The position numbers and the translations under genes are program-made. DNA of 64,000 nucleotides from Clostridia bacterium. Lineage in GTDB: Bacteria; Bacillota; Clostridia; RGIG6154. Positions 35,564-43,276 of the stretch are shown here, one piece after another (the first letter of the stretch is position 1; the number at the start of each line of letters is the position of its first letter). Below the pieces are notes generated by a model. That model saw nothing but the letters and a program-made list of their open reading frames with translations, was not told the origin of the DNA and did not search any database. The stretch is taken from contig JAFQQW010000061.1 in NCBI GenBank assembly GCA_017410375.1, positions 1 through 64,000 of the forward strand, in the 5' to 3' direction.

Positions 35564-35657
35564 GGAAAGCCTTCCCCTTAGAGGGGAAGGTGGCAGTCGG
35601 CAGACTGACGGATGAGGTGTCATTCTGAGCGATAGCGAAGAATCCCCTATACAGAAC
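35564..35657. repeat. Dispersed intergenic repeats
   Basis: CCTTCCCCTTAGAGGGGAAGG and the following TGGCAGTCGGCAGACTGACG (to ~35618) are a widespread short repeat in Oscillospirales-like genomes (from memory). It is followed directly by the CATTCTGAGCGATAGCGAAG repeat (35619-35657). They are non-coding. Confidence 0.75.
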
Positions 35658-35663
35658 ACATAA

Positions 35664-35700
35664 CAAACGGAGCGGAATCCATTGAGGATTCCGCTCCGTT
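35664..35700 (-). terminator. Terminator of the SPFH gene
   Basis: AACGGAGCGGAATCC/GGATTCCGCTCCGTT stem, almost the same sequence as the terminator at 19294-19332. The flank TTACTTAC is also shared, so the terminator itself is part of a dispersed repeat. The T-run after it is short. Confidence 0.7.
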
Positions 35701-35717
35701 ACTTACGTTTCTAATTT

Positions 35718-36614
35718 TTATTTCTCGTTCTTAAAGTCACTCATCAATTCCTTTACCGAAGTTGCAAGCCCTGCCAAGCCCTGCATGTCGGACGGAATGA
35801 TGATTTTGGTCGCCTTGCCGTCTGCAGCCTTTTCAAAGCTTTCTAACGCCTTGATTGCCACATACGCATCCGACGGATTGGCTTCATTAATCTTACGGAT
35901 ACCTTCCGCAATAGCCGTCTGTACTGCCAAAATCGCTTCCGCTTCACCCTCAGCCTGCTTAATGGCAGTCTGCTTAACCGCTTCCGCCTTTAAAATCGCA
36001 GATTCCTTTTCGCCCTCTGCACGCAGTACTGCCGCCTTTTTCTCACCCTCTGCAATCAGAATAGCTTCACGGCGCTCACGCTCTGCTTTCATCTGCTTTT
36101 CCATGGCGTTCTGAATTTCTTTAGGCGGAATAATGTTTTTCAGTTCTACACGGTTGATTTTAATGCCCCAGGGATCCGTTGCATCATCTAAGATAGAGCG
36201 CATCTTTACATTTACGGTATCGCGCGAGGTTAAAGTTTCATCCAGCTCTAAGTCACCAATGATGTTTCTAAGGGTGGTGGCAGTTAAGTTTTCAATTGCC
36301 ATCATGGGACGCTCCACACCGTAAGTAAACAGCTTCGGGTCGGTAATCTGAAAATACACAACCGTATCAATCTGCATGGTTACATTATCCTTGGTAATAA
36401 CCGGCTGCGGCGGAAAATCCACAACCCGTTCTTTTAAATTCACCTTTTTCGCCACGCGGTCAATGAACGGAACCTTAATGTGCAGACCCACATTCCAGGT
36501 AGTGCTGTACGCCCCGAACCGTTCAATAATGTACGCATATGCCTGTGGCACAATCTTAATGTTTGCCACAAAAACAATCACAACAATTGCAAGAATAACC
36601 AATAAAATTTCCAT
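35718..36614 (-). CDS. SPFH/Band 7 domain protein (stomatin/HflC-like)
   Basis: 298 aa. N-terminal membrane anchor (MEILLVILAIVVIVFVANI), then the SPFH domain (~20-180: PQAYAYIIERFGAY, DVNVKMRSILDDATDPWGI) and an Ala/Glu-rich coiled coil (~185-260). It is the usual length for bacterial stomatin-like proteins, which assemble into membrane microdomains and help quality control. It is 12 nt downstream of the NfeD gene, the standard partner. AAGGAGG stands 7-8 nt before the ATG. Confidence 0.93.
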   Translation of the reverse strand: MEILLVILAIVVIVFVANIKIVPQAYAYIIERFGAYSTTWNVGLHIKVPFIDRVAKKVNLKERVVDFPPQPVITKDNVTMQIDTVVYFQITDPKLFTYGVERPMMAIENLTATTLRNIIGDLELDETLTSRDTVNVKMRSILDDATDPWGIKINRVELKNIIPPKEIQNAMEKQMKAERERREAILIAEGEKKAAVLRAEGEKESAILKAEAVKQTAIKQAEGEAEAILAVQTAIAEGIRKINEANPSDAYVAIKALESFEKAADGKATKIIIPSDMQGLAGLATSVKELMSDFKNEK

Positions 36615-36626
36615 TCAAAAACCTCC

Positions 36627-37046
36627 TTACTTTTTAACAACCAACTTAACACCTTCCACGGCAGTAACGGTCACTCTGTCTCCCACAGAAAGCGCCTCTC
36701 CCTTTTCAGGCTTTACCTTCCAGTCCACATCATTGACCGACGCCTTCCCGTCACCGTTTTCCAGAATTTCTTTAACGAAGACCGTCTCGCCGATGATGCG
36801 GTCCAAATTTGTTTTGGTTTTTTCGGGTGTTACATATTTGAGCGCCGCTTTCCGGAGCAACAACGCACAAACCACCGACACCACCAGAAAAATCAGAATC
36901 TGTACCATCGTGCTTGCGCCAAGCAGGTTTGCAATCAATGCCACCAGACTTCCGCCCGCGAACCAGATACACACAAGTGTCGCAGTTGTCGCTTCCAGAA
37001 GCACAAACAGCACAATCGCCACAATCCAGAAAATACTGTTTACCAT
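36627..37046 (-). CDS. NfeD-family membrane protein
   Basis: 139 aa. Two or three membrane segments (~5-75), then a C-terminal OB-fold-like domain (~80-139: IIGETVFVKEILENGDGKASVNDVDWKV; GDRVTVTAVEGVKLVV). It is a short NfeD without the protease domain, as usually found beside SPFH proteins. It is co-transcribed with the SPFH gene (12-nt gap). Confidence 0.92.
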   Translation of the reverse strand: MVNSIFWIVAIVLFVLLEATTATLVCIWFAGGSLVALIANLLGASTMVQILIFLVVSVVCALLLRKAALKYVTPEKTKTNLDRIIGETVFVKEILENGDGKASVNDVDWKVKPEKGEALSVGDRVTVTAVEGVKLVVKK

Positions 37047-37078
37047 GCTTCACCACTCTCCTTTCTTTTCATTACAGT

Positions 37079-38128
37079 TTACTGTTCCCCGACAGCTTTT
37101 ATCGCCTGCACAAATGCTCTCTTGTCTTTTTCGCAAATGCCAAAATTCAGATGTGCCATTTCTTTGTCATACCCACAAAGCATATAGGCATCCCCAAGGC
37201 TCTTTTCCAGACAGAAATAGCGGAATGTATCGGTATCCGTTTCATATACAATCGCCACAAAAGGAGAAATAAGCATTCTGTCCAATTCATCCAGCACCAC
37301 TTTTTCGCCAATATCTGCCATATTCAGCAAAACGCACACATCGGTATCATTAAGCATAAAGAAATCTACTGCAAAATTCTGCTCCGCCCAAAGCTCATAT
37401 TTTTCGGCAACCACGTCAATGCGGTCAAACACATCCTCTGCATCGGTTGAAAAAGTCTTATCAGTCTCCAAAAGATACGCTGCCACCACATTATCTCTGG
37501 CAGGCGTCCATACCTGCTGATCCAGAACGGTCATAATCGATTCCGAATCGTTTAAAATCAATTCTTTAAACACCTCTGTATTTCCAAACAGCAATGTCGG
37601 CAGATAATTTTGCTCAAAGCTTAAGCGCGAGCTGTAATGCAGTTTGCTTTTTGTCCCGTCATCTCCCGTAAAATCAATTTCGGGGGCACCGAAATCAAAA
37701 ATATCCTTTTCTTTTGTAATCAGAACCGTATTGGTATCCCCGTCCCATTGCACATCGCAGTCAAATGCCTCCGAAATGGCACGTACCGGCACTAAAGTTC
37801 TGTCATTTACCACCGTTGCAGGCACATCCAGCAAAAATTCTGTACCGTTTACATACATTGCAGGGGTATCCACACGCAAAGTAACCACCGTATCTCCCAT
37901 AGTGGCGGTGATTTTTTTGGTAGCATCCTCATAGTCAACCGTCGCACCCAAAGCTTCAAAAATAACCCGAAGCGGTACCATGGTGCGATCCTGAATCAGC
38001 ATGGGCGGTACATCAAACACCAGCACCTCTCCGTTCAGCTTCACGGTAATGGGCGCTTCTGCCTGTACAGAAACTATCGCAGGACAAAGTAAAAACATAC
38101 AAAGCAGGAAACAAATTAATCTTTTCAC
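37079..38128 (-). CDS. Secreted protein with an N-terminal PF07833 domain pair
   Basis: 349 aa. Signal peptide (MKRLICFLLCMFLLCPAIVSVQA). Residues ~25-140 are a PF07833 pair (QDRTMVPLRVIFEALGATVDY; NDRTLVPVRAISEAFDCDVQW). The C-terminal ~210 residues are unrecognised (a soluble region with no clear motif). It is probably extracellular. The gap to the NfeD gene is 32 nt, so they may be co-transcribed. Its 5' leader contains a long, branched RNA fold (38146-38237). Confidence 0.8.
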   Translation of the reverse strand: MKRLICFLLCMFLLCPAIVSVQAEAPITVKLNGEVLVFDVPPMLIQDRTMVPLRVIFEALGATVDYEDATKKITATMGDTVVTLRVDTPAMYVNGTEFLLDVPATVVNDRTLVPVRAISEAFDCDVQWDGDTNTVLITKEKDIFDFGAPEIDFTGDDGTKSKLHYSSRLSFEQNYLPTLLFGNTEVFKELILNDSESIMTVLDQQVWTPARDNVVAAYLLETDKTFSTDAEDVFDRIDVVAEKYELWAEQNFAVDFFMLNDTDVCVLLNMADIGEKVVLDELDRMLISPFVAIVYETDTDTFRYFCLEKSLGDAYMLCGYDKEMAHLNFGICEKDKRAFVQAIKAVGEQ

Positions 38129-38145
38129 GCCAAAATTCCTTTCTG

Positions 38146-38237
38146 ATTAGTATCCAACGTACCAAGGCTCCTCAACTATTGAAGCATTCTAACCCCACGC
38201 ACAACGAGAAAACCCTTTAATACGGTCGGCTACTAAC
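38146..38237 (-). promoter_or_regulatory. Structured 5' leader of the 37079-38128 gene
   Basis: In the transcript, GTTAGTAGCC pairs with GGATACTAAT (9 of 10). Inside it, CGTA and AAGG pair with TACG and CCTT, and CTTCAA-TAG-TTGAGG forms a small hairpin. A promoter sits just upstream (TTGCGT 38273-38278, TATACT 38250-38255). The fold ends ~15 nt before the ATG. It resembles a cis-regulatory RNA, but I recognise no riboswitch class. Confidence 0.45.
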
Positions 38238-38324
38238 GTTTTTTTCTTAAGTATACCATAAGGAAAAACAAAACGCAATAGGCAACTGCTCCCATTAAGA
38301 CGCTTTTTTTGGGGTCCAGAGAGC

Positions 38325-38363
38325 AAAAACGATGCGAGCCATCAAAAGCACCCGCATCGTTTA
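38325..38363 (-). terminator. Terminator of the 38376-38759 gene
   Basis: AAACGATGCG/CGCATCGTTT stem with T residues on the minus strand. Confidence 0.75.
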
Positions 38364-38375
38364 TAATCATAACGC

Positions 38376-38759
38376 CTATGAAAGTCTTGTCAGATACTGA
38401 CAATATACATATACATTCTGAATCTTCTTCGCCTCCACGCCGTCGTCTGCCTGAATCACCGGCTGCGTTTCGGAGGGCGTAATGTACAGCTTAAACACCA
38501 AGGCATCTTGCCCGGCACGCATATTGCGAATTCGTTTGTACTCAAAATTTCGTTTTGTGACACCTAAGTAGTCAAAAATCACTGTTTCGATATCTGCATT
38601 GCTGAAACAGCGCAGCACATCTTCCTCTTCATGCACTTCTAAAATGTGCTTTGCATCTTCAAAGGACAGATTACGGCATTTAAATTCGCCTTCGTTCAAA
38701 ACAGACATCATGGAGCTGTTGTCTAACAATAGTAACGGTAAGGATTTCGGATCTTTCAT
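38376..38759 (-). CDS. Possible DUF1874 (STIV B116-like) protein
   Basis: 127 aa from the ATG at 38759, with AAGGAGG 8-9 nt upstream; the longer frame from 38777 is rejected. The order LLLDNSSMMSVL, CRNLSFEDAKHIL, CFSNADIETVIFDYLGV, RNMRAGQDALVFKLYITP and a final YLTRL follows the DUF1874/STIV B116 pattern as I remember it. Viral members (AcrIII-1) are cyclic tetra-adenylate ring nucleases. The His expected in the SxxGHxxT segment is replaced here (SNADIET), so that activity is unlikely. The family is tentative. Confidence 0.5.
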   Translation of the reverse strand: MKDPKSLPLLLLDNSSMMSVLNEGEFKCRNLSFEDAKHILEVHEEEDVLRCFSNADIETVIFDYLGVTKRNFEYKRIRNMRAGQDALVFKLYITPSETQPVIQADDGVEAKKIQNVYVYCQYLTRLS

Positions 38760-38977
38760 GGGGTAAACCTCCTTCAAATATTTTTTTGTTGTCTATATTA
38801 TATCTTATGCATCTTTGTTTGTCAATACCTTTTTTTAATTTTTTGCAAGTTTTTTATTACGAACTTGCAAAATTAATAAAATATAAGCTTTTTTAGCTAT
38901 ATAAAAACCGTTTTTCTGCATCACAAGTTATTTTGAATTGCAAAAAAACTGCCCGAAGGCAGTTTTTTGCGAGAATA

Positions 38978-40276
38978 TTATTTTGAACCGGCTTTGGATT
39001 GCTCCAATTTTGTCTGACGGCGGTTCTTTACCTCGTCGGGCATAGGCTTGATATCGCCGGCTGCGGTCAACGCCTGACGGGTCAGCAACGGACCGACCAG
39101 TTCATAAATCAGCACCGCAAACAAGGTGATGTTCCGAATCAGATTGCCCTGCGCGCCCAATTGCATCGCGGTGGCACACATACCAAGGGCAACACCCGCC
39201 TGGGGCAAAAGGGTAATCCCTAAATACTTGCAGATTTCGGGCGAGCATTTGGAAATCTTTGCACTGAAAAAAGTACCAATATATTTACCCAAAGAACGGA
39301 ACATAATGTAAACCACACCGATAATCACAACAGCCACATCGGTAAACACGCCAAGCTCCAATTCTGCACCGCTGATAACAAAGAACAACGCAAACAAAGG
39401 TGAGGTCCACTTGTCTGCCCGTTCCATCATATCATTAGACAGCGGACAGGTATTACAAAATACCGTACCCAGCATCATGCAAACCAAAAGGGATGAAAAA
39501 CTGATGTGTACCGGACCGATATGGAAATCCAACATAGACAGTGCCGCGGTTAACAGCACAAAGGAAATGGTTACATTCAAACGGTTTGTGTTGGAGTTAA
39601 AAAGCTTTTCAAGCTGGGTAAGTATGTAGCCCATAACCGCACCCAGAGTCAGCGAAGCTACAATTTCCACCAAGGGATTTACAATAATGGAAACCATGTC
39701 TACAGACCCAACAATTAAGGTTTTTGCGATACCGAACGAAACCGCAAACACAATCAGACCCACCGCATCATCCAACGCAACAATAGGAAGCAACAGATTG
39801 GTCAGCGGACCCTTTGCCTTGTACTGACGTACAACCATTAAGGTTGCCGCAGGTGCGGTTGCGGTAGCAATTGCGCCTAAAGTGATTGCCTGCGGAACGG
39901 AAATTTTGCCCGGCATGAGCCAAAGCAATCCAATCAAAGCCAGATCCACAAGAAGCGTTGCGGTAAGTGCCTGCAAAATACCGATGGTAAATGCCTGCTT
40001 ACCGGTTTTTTTCAAATCGGAAAGCCTGAATTCGTTACCAATGGAGAACGCGATAAAGCCCAGCGCCACCTCCGAAATCAGCGAAAGTGCCTCTACCGCT
40101 TCATGGGAATCAAACCCAAGTCCCGGAATTCCGCATCTGCCGAGGCAATAAGGGCCAACCAGAACGCCCGCAATCAGATACGCAGTTACCGACGGAAGCT
40201 TAAAGGGCTTAAAGGCACGGGTCATCAAAAGCCCTGCCAGTAAAGCAATAGAAATAGATAATAATGTACTGCTCAT
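38978..40276 (-). CDS. Cation:proton antiporter, CPA2 (Kef-like) family
   Basis: 432 aa with about 12 membrane segments. Typical CPA2 features include PSVTAYLIAGVLVGP near the N-terminus and ATATAPAATLMVVRQYKAKG with the conserved Asp-containing helix LPIVALDDAVGLIVF. There is no TrkA-N domain. It probably exchanges K+ or Na+ for H+ across the cytoplasmic membrane. AAGGAGG stands 6 nt before the ATG. The leader has a perfect promoter (TTGACA 40409-40414, TATAAT 40386-40391) and a compact RNA structure (40294-40358). Confidence 0.92.
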   Translation of the reverse strand: MSSTLLSISIALLAGLLMTRAFKPFKLPSVTAYLIAGVLVGPYCLGRCGIPGLGFDSHEAVEALSLISEVALGFIAFSIGNEFRLSDLKKTGKQAFTIGILQALTATLLVDLALIGLLWLMPGKISVPQAITLGAIATATAPAATLMVVRQYKAKGPLTNLLLPIVALDDAVGLIVFAVSFGIAKTLIVGSVDMVSIIVNPLVEIVASLTLGAVMGYILTQLEKLFNSNTNRLNVTISFVLLTAALSMLDFHIGPVHISFSSLLVCMMLGTVFCNTCPLSNDMMERADKWTSPLFALFFVISGAELELGVFTDVAVVIIGVVYIMFRSLGKYIGTFFSAKISKCSPEICKYLGITLLPQAGVALGMCATAMQLGAQGNLIRNITLFAVLIYELVGPLLTRQALTAAGDIKPMPDEVKNRRQTKLEQSKAGSK

Positions 40277-40293
40277 AAATCCTCCTTAACCAA

Positions 40294-40358
40294 ACTTCTG
40301 CATAATAAAAGCCCTGTACACAAACCGGCTGGTACCGCGTGTAACAAGGGGTAGAAGT
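40294..40358 (-). promoter_or_regulatory. Compact structured leader before the antiporter; candidate cation riboswitch
   Basis: In the transcript, ACTTCT pairs with AGAAGT. Inside, CCTTGT pairs with ACAGGG (one bulge), TACAC with GTGTA and CGG with CCG around a TACCAG loop. The closing helix lies ~10 nt before the RBS. Location upstream of a cation antiporter suggests ion sensing, possibly related to the DUF1646 (Na+-I) class. I cannot confirm the class from memory. The promoter (40386-40414) is directly upstream. Confidence 0.5.
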
Positions 40359-40472
40359 CGTAAAATTTATTTTCAAACCTTAACTATTATAATGCAACTT
40401 TTCGGGTTTGTCAACTGTTTTTTTTCACTTTTTATAAGGGCTTTCATATACTGTTAAAGGGAGGTGATTTTC

Positions 40473-40889
40473 ATGATGCATTGCGGTTGCGGAGCAAGAG
40501 TTTCCTGCGGTGCAATTGCCTTTGTGGCAAGCCTGATTTTAGGGATTGTGGCAGCGTTTTTACGTTTAAGCGGTGCACTGGTCATCGGCACAGCCTTTTT
40601 CTGGGTCGCTCTGGGCGTTGCCGTGGTTTACCTCGGCATCCTGCTGTTAACATCTGCCTTTTTACAGGGTGCAGGTCCTAGGGGTTGCTCGGTTTGCGGA
40701 ACCATTCCGCTTGTGCTGGCAGGCATATTGGGTACAGCCTTGACCTCAGCTCTGCTTTTGGCATTCACCTTTGTGGCAACCAGTGTTTTAGGCGCGGTGC
40801 TCACAGGGGCATTCATCTTTTTTATCGCATTGATTTTAACCGCTGTCGCCTGCCTGATTCAGTGTATTGCAGGCTGTAACGGGGAGTAA
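40473..40889 (+). CDS. Small four-helix membrane protein with N-terminal Cys pairs
   Basis: 138 aa from the ATG at 40473, which has GGGAGG 8 nt upstream (the GTG at 40464 overlaps the RBS). MMHCGCGARVSCGA begins the protein, followed by four hydrophobic segments. The loop GPRGCSVCG and the end IAGCNGE carry more Cys. It might be oxidised or bind metal; no family is recognised. It has a terminator at ~40906-40940. Confidence 0.7.
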   Translation: MMHCGCGARVSCGAIAFVASLILGIVAAFLRLSGALVIGTAFFWVALGVAVVYLGILLLTSAFLQGAGPRGCSVCGTIPLVLAGILGTALTSALLLAFTFVATSVLGAVLTGAFIFFIALILTAVACLIQCIAGCNGE

Positions 40890-40905
40890 TGCCTGATTCA
40901 TAGAC

Positions 40906-40940
40906 CAAAAGGAGACGGAGGGTTTTTTCCGTCTCCTTTT
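40906..40940 (+). terminator. Terminator of the 40473-40889 gene
   Basis: AAAAGGAGACGGA/TCCGTCTCCTTTT hairpin with a T-rich 3' arm. Confidence 0.85.
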
Positions 40941-41005
40941 CTGAAAACTTGACAAAATCTTAACTTCGTTTTATAATGGAAGCGAAATGATTGGAGGTTT
41001 TGATT

Positions 41006-41953
41006 TTGTTTTGTAGATATTGCGGAAAACAAATAGAAGATGATGCTTTGCGTTGCATGCATTGCGGTAAACTGCAATGGGAAAAGGAAACACCGACGCC
41101 CGATGCACCGAAGGAAAGCAATGGTTTTATGCAGGCACCGTCTCTTGAAGATGCACCGGTCACCGAAAGTCCGCAGGCAGTAGAGCCTGTTGCGGTGCCA
41201 CCCACACAACTGCCGAGAGAGAATGACCGCGTATATCCGCCCCGGAACACGCCTCTACATAATGCAGAGGACTTCTCCGCTTCCGTGGAACAGGACGACG
41301 ATATACCTTCCTTTATACCGTCCGCACAATCCGTCCGTCCGCCCGTTATAGGGTATGTCCCGCCCACAGAAACACCGGCAGAGGACTTACCCACCCGTAT
41401 TGAAAAGAAAAAGAAAAAGGGTGCAGGCAAAAAGATTGCAGGCGTGCTGAGCGCATTGCTGTTTTTAGTCATTATTATTGTGGTGGGCTGGTCCTTTTCC
41501 AACCACAGTCGCTTTGCATTGCAATGGGAGCAGACCGAACGGGATGTGGCAAGTGTTGTATCCGGCAAGTTAGACGGTGAAAAGCTTGATATGAACGACA
41601 CCGAAACCGACCTCTCCATGGGTAGTGCTTTTGTGGAAAACGAGGATGTGGATTCCCGTTATTACCGCTTAGACAGCTTTGAAAACGTAGGCGAAGCCGA
41701 ACTGGTCTGCCATTTTGAAAACAAAAAGCTGAGCGGTGCAGAGCTGTTCTCCACAAACCGCGAAGCCTTAATTGACTACATTTGCGACACCTTTGACATC
41801 GATCCTGCCGTAATGGAAAACCAGGCACAGCTGGAATACGAGGGAACCTATGTGGTGCTTGTCGCAGAAGACAACGGTGCAAGAGCCATGTTTGCCGACA
41901 CCACCTACGGCGGCGCTTGCTCAGTGGCATTAGAACCCTACTTTGGAATATAA
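41006..41953 (+). CDS. Zinc-ribbon membrane protein with extracytoplasmic domain
   Basis: 315 aa from a TTG at 41006, giving MFCRYCGKQIEDDALRCMHCG, the usual start of zinc-ribbon membrane proteins. GGAGG lies 8 nt upstream; the frame extends to TTG 41991-type starts no further than 40991, which overlaps the RBS. A Pro/Glu-rich cytosolic linker (~25-135) leads to KKKKKGAGKK and one membrane segment (~143-163). The rest (~165-315) is probably outside the cell and unrecognised. The role is unknown; such proteins are common in Clostridia. A bidirectional terminator follows. Confidence 0.75.
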   Translation: MFCRYCGKQIEDDALRCMHCGKLQWEKETPTPDAPKESNGFMQAPSLEDAPVTESPQAVEPVAVPPTQLPRENDRVYPPRNTPLHNAEDFSASVEQDDDIPSFIPSAQSVRPPVIGYVPPTETPAEDLPTRIEKKKKKGAGKKIAGVLSALLFLVIIIVVGWSFSNHSRFALQWEQTERDVASVVSGKLDGEKLDMNDTETDLSMGSAFVENEDVDSRYYRLDSFENVGEAELVCHFENKKLSGAELFSTNREALIDYICDTFDIDPAVMENQAQLEYEGTYVVLVAEDNGARAMFADTTYGGACSVALEPYFGI

Positions 41954-41988
41954 AAAAATCTGCTTGATTTCTCAAGCAGATTTTTTTA
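41953..41988. terminator. Terminator after the zinc-ribbon gene
   Basis: AAAAAATCTGCTTGA/TCAAGCAGATTTTTT hairpin. The stretch 41989-42108 holds no gene. Confidence 0.9.
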
Positions 41989-42108
41989 TATTCCGAATAA
42001 GATAGATAGTCATGCGCAGATGATTGTATGCCAAAGCAAGCTTCGCATGCTTTTTATTCTTCTAAAGCTTGTTGCCATACCTGTTTTAGGTTCGCAACAA
42101 ACCGTCTT

Positions 42109-42798
42109 TTACATTTTCTTTAGTGCACACTTATACGGGAATATTTTACATACATCCTCTTCCTTCATGTCGGGAGGCAGTTCAAACAAAAATGCATAAT
42201 CCGAATGCCCCGTTTCGCTGTCATATGTAATATCCACCTCGGTTACATGAATGTGCAGTGCACTAAGCTTCTCCTCGGCAAACCGCTGAAAATCCTCCTG
42301 ATTTACGTTGTAAACCGTCAGCTTTTTATGCTTTAAGGTGCGGAAAAACCGCGCATTCATGTGGAACAGGAACTGCACCAAAAGCATAATCACCGTTGCG
42401 ACAATCCCCATAAAATACATGCCCGAGCCAACTGCCATGCCAATACCTGCCGTACACCAGATGCCTGCCGCAGTCGTTAAGCCTACAATGGTCTGGCGGT
42501 GTACGAAAATCATGCCTGCGCCCAAAAAGCCGACACCTGTTACAATACCCTGCGCCATACGGGACGGGTCAAGACGTACATCCACCCCCGCATAAATGGG
42601 GTCGGAAAGCATATCCTCAAAGGCATACTTTGAAATAATCATCATAAGTGCCGAAGCTAAGCACACAATACAATGGGTACGAATCCCTGCTTCCTTAGAA
42701 CGGTTTTTACGCTCAAAGCCGATAGCAATTCCGCAAAAGCAAGCCACCAGCAAGCGAAGAACATAGTGTAAATCATACTGATAGAAAAATTCTGTCAT
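42109..42798 (-). CDS. MgtC/SapB family membrane protein
   Basis: 229 aa. N-terminal MgtC domain with four to five membrane segments and conserved features: LVACFCGIAIGFERKNRSKEAGIRTH and VTGVGFLGAGMIF, then TTAAGIWCTAGIGMAVG. A C-terminal cytosolic ACT-like region (~150-229) follows. It is the usual length. It affects Mg2+ homeostasis or membrane energetics; transport itself is not established for the family. The promoter is consensus (TTGACA 42912-42917, TATACT 42889-42894). The leader has a GTCGCC-TGAAAAC-GGCGAC-type hairpin at ~42845-42865. Confidence 0.92.
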   Translation of the reverse strand: MTEFFYQYDLHYVLRLLVACFCGIAIGFERKNRSKEAGIRTHCIVCLASALMMIISKYAFEDMLSDPIYAGVDVRLDPSRMAQGIVTGVGFLGAGMIFVHRQTIVGLTTAAGIWCTAGIGMAVGSGMYFMGIVATVIMLLVQFLFHMNARFFRTLKHKKLTVYNVNQEDFQRFAEEKLSALHIHVTEVDITYDSETGHSDYAFLFELPPDMKEEDVCKIFPYKCALKKM

Positions 42799-42844
42799 GC
42801 AAACAAAACCTCCCTTTTAAATATTTCTCTATAAAAAGGCAATG

Positions 42845-42917
42845 TCGCCGTTTTCAGGCGACAACCGAATGGCATTTATGTTATCTATAGTATAGCACTT
42901 TTTAAAAAATATGTCAA
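42845..42917 (-). promoter_or_regulatory. Promoter and leader hairpin of the MgtC gene
   Basis: On the minus strand: TTGACA (42912-42917), 17-bp spacer, TATACT (42889-42894), then a TGTCGCC/GGCGACA hairpin followed by a short T-run (~42838-42843). It could act as an attenuator. No M-box consensus was recognised. Confidence 0.6.
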
Positions 42918-42933
42918 GCAACATAAAAAAGGC

Positions 42934-42989
42934 TTGACATTTTAAGCGATTCATGCTACAATCTATTTAGATAAACGTCTAAATAGATT
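42934..42989 (+). promoter_or_regulatory. Promoter and operator of the SdpR/SdpI pair
   Basis: TTGACA (42934-42939), 17-bp spacer, TACAAT (42957-42962). A perfect palindrome, AATCTATTTAGA-TAAACG-TCTAAATAGATT (42960-42989), covers the -10 box and start site. It is an excellent candidate operator for the ArsR-type repressor it precedes. Confidence 0.85.
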
Positions 42990-43006
42990 GGAAGGATGTG
43001 AGAAAA

Positions 43007-43276
43007 TTGGGTATAAATGAGACTTTAAAAGCCATATCTGACCCGGTGCGTCGGGACATATTGCAGATGTTAAAAAACGGCAAAAAATCCGCAGGCGAAA
43101 TTGCAGAGCGCTTTCAGTTAACCGGTGCAACCGTTTCGTATCATCTGGCAAAGCTTAAAAACGCAGACCTGATTGTAGAACAAAAATACAAAAATTTCAT
43201 CTATTACGAGTTGAACACCTCAGTATTTGAAGAAGTATTAACCTTTATTTACACGTTAGGAGGGAATAAATCATGA
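43007..43276 (+). CDS. sdpR: ArsR-family repressor, SdpR-like
   Basis: 89 aa from the TTG at 43007 (MGINETLKAISDPVRRDIL), which has GGAAGG 11 nt upstream; a GTG at 42998 is an alternative, but its spacing is only 2 nt. It is a winged helix-turn-helix (KSAGEIAERFQLTGATVSYHLAKLKNADLI) with no metal-binding ELCVCDL motif, as in the SdpR autorepressors. It shares a 4-bp ATGA overlap with the SdpI gene. It probably represses both genes through the palindrome in its promoter; SdpI may draw it to the membrane. Confidence 0.88.
   Translation: MGINETLKAISDPVRRDILQMLKNGKKSAGEIAERFQLTGATVSYHLAKLKNADLIVEQKYKNFIYYELNTSVFEEVLTFIYTLGGNKS

Noticed and set aside
40277-40400. T-box leader upstream of the antiporter
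   Set aside because: No T-box sequence, specifier loop or terminator; the gene is not amino-acid related.
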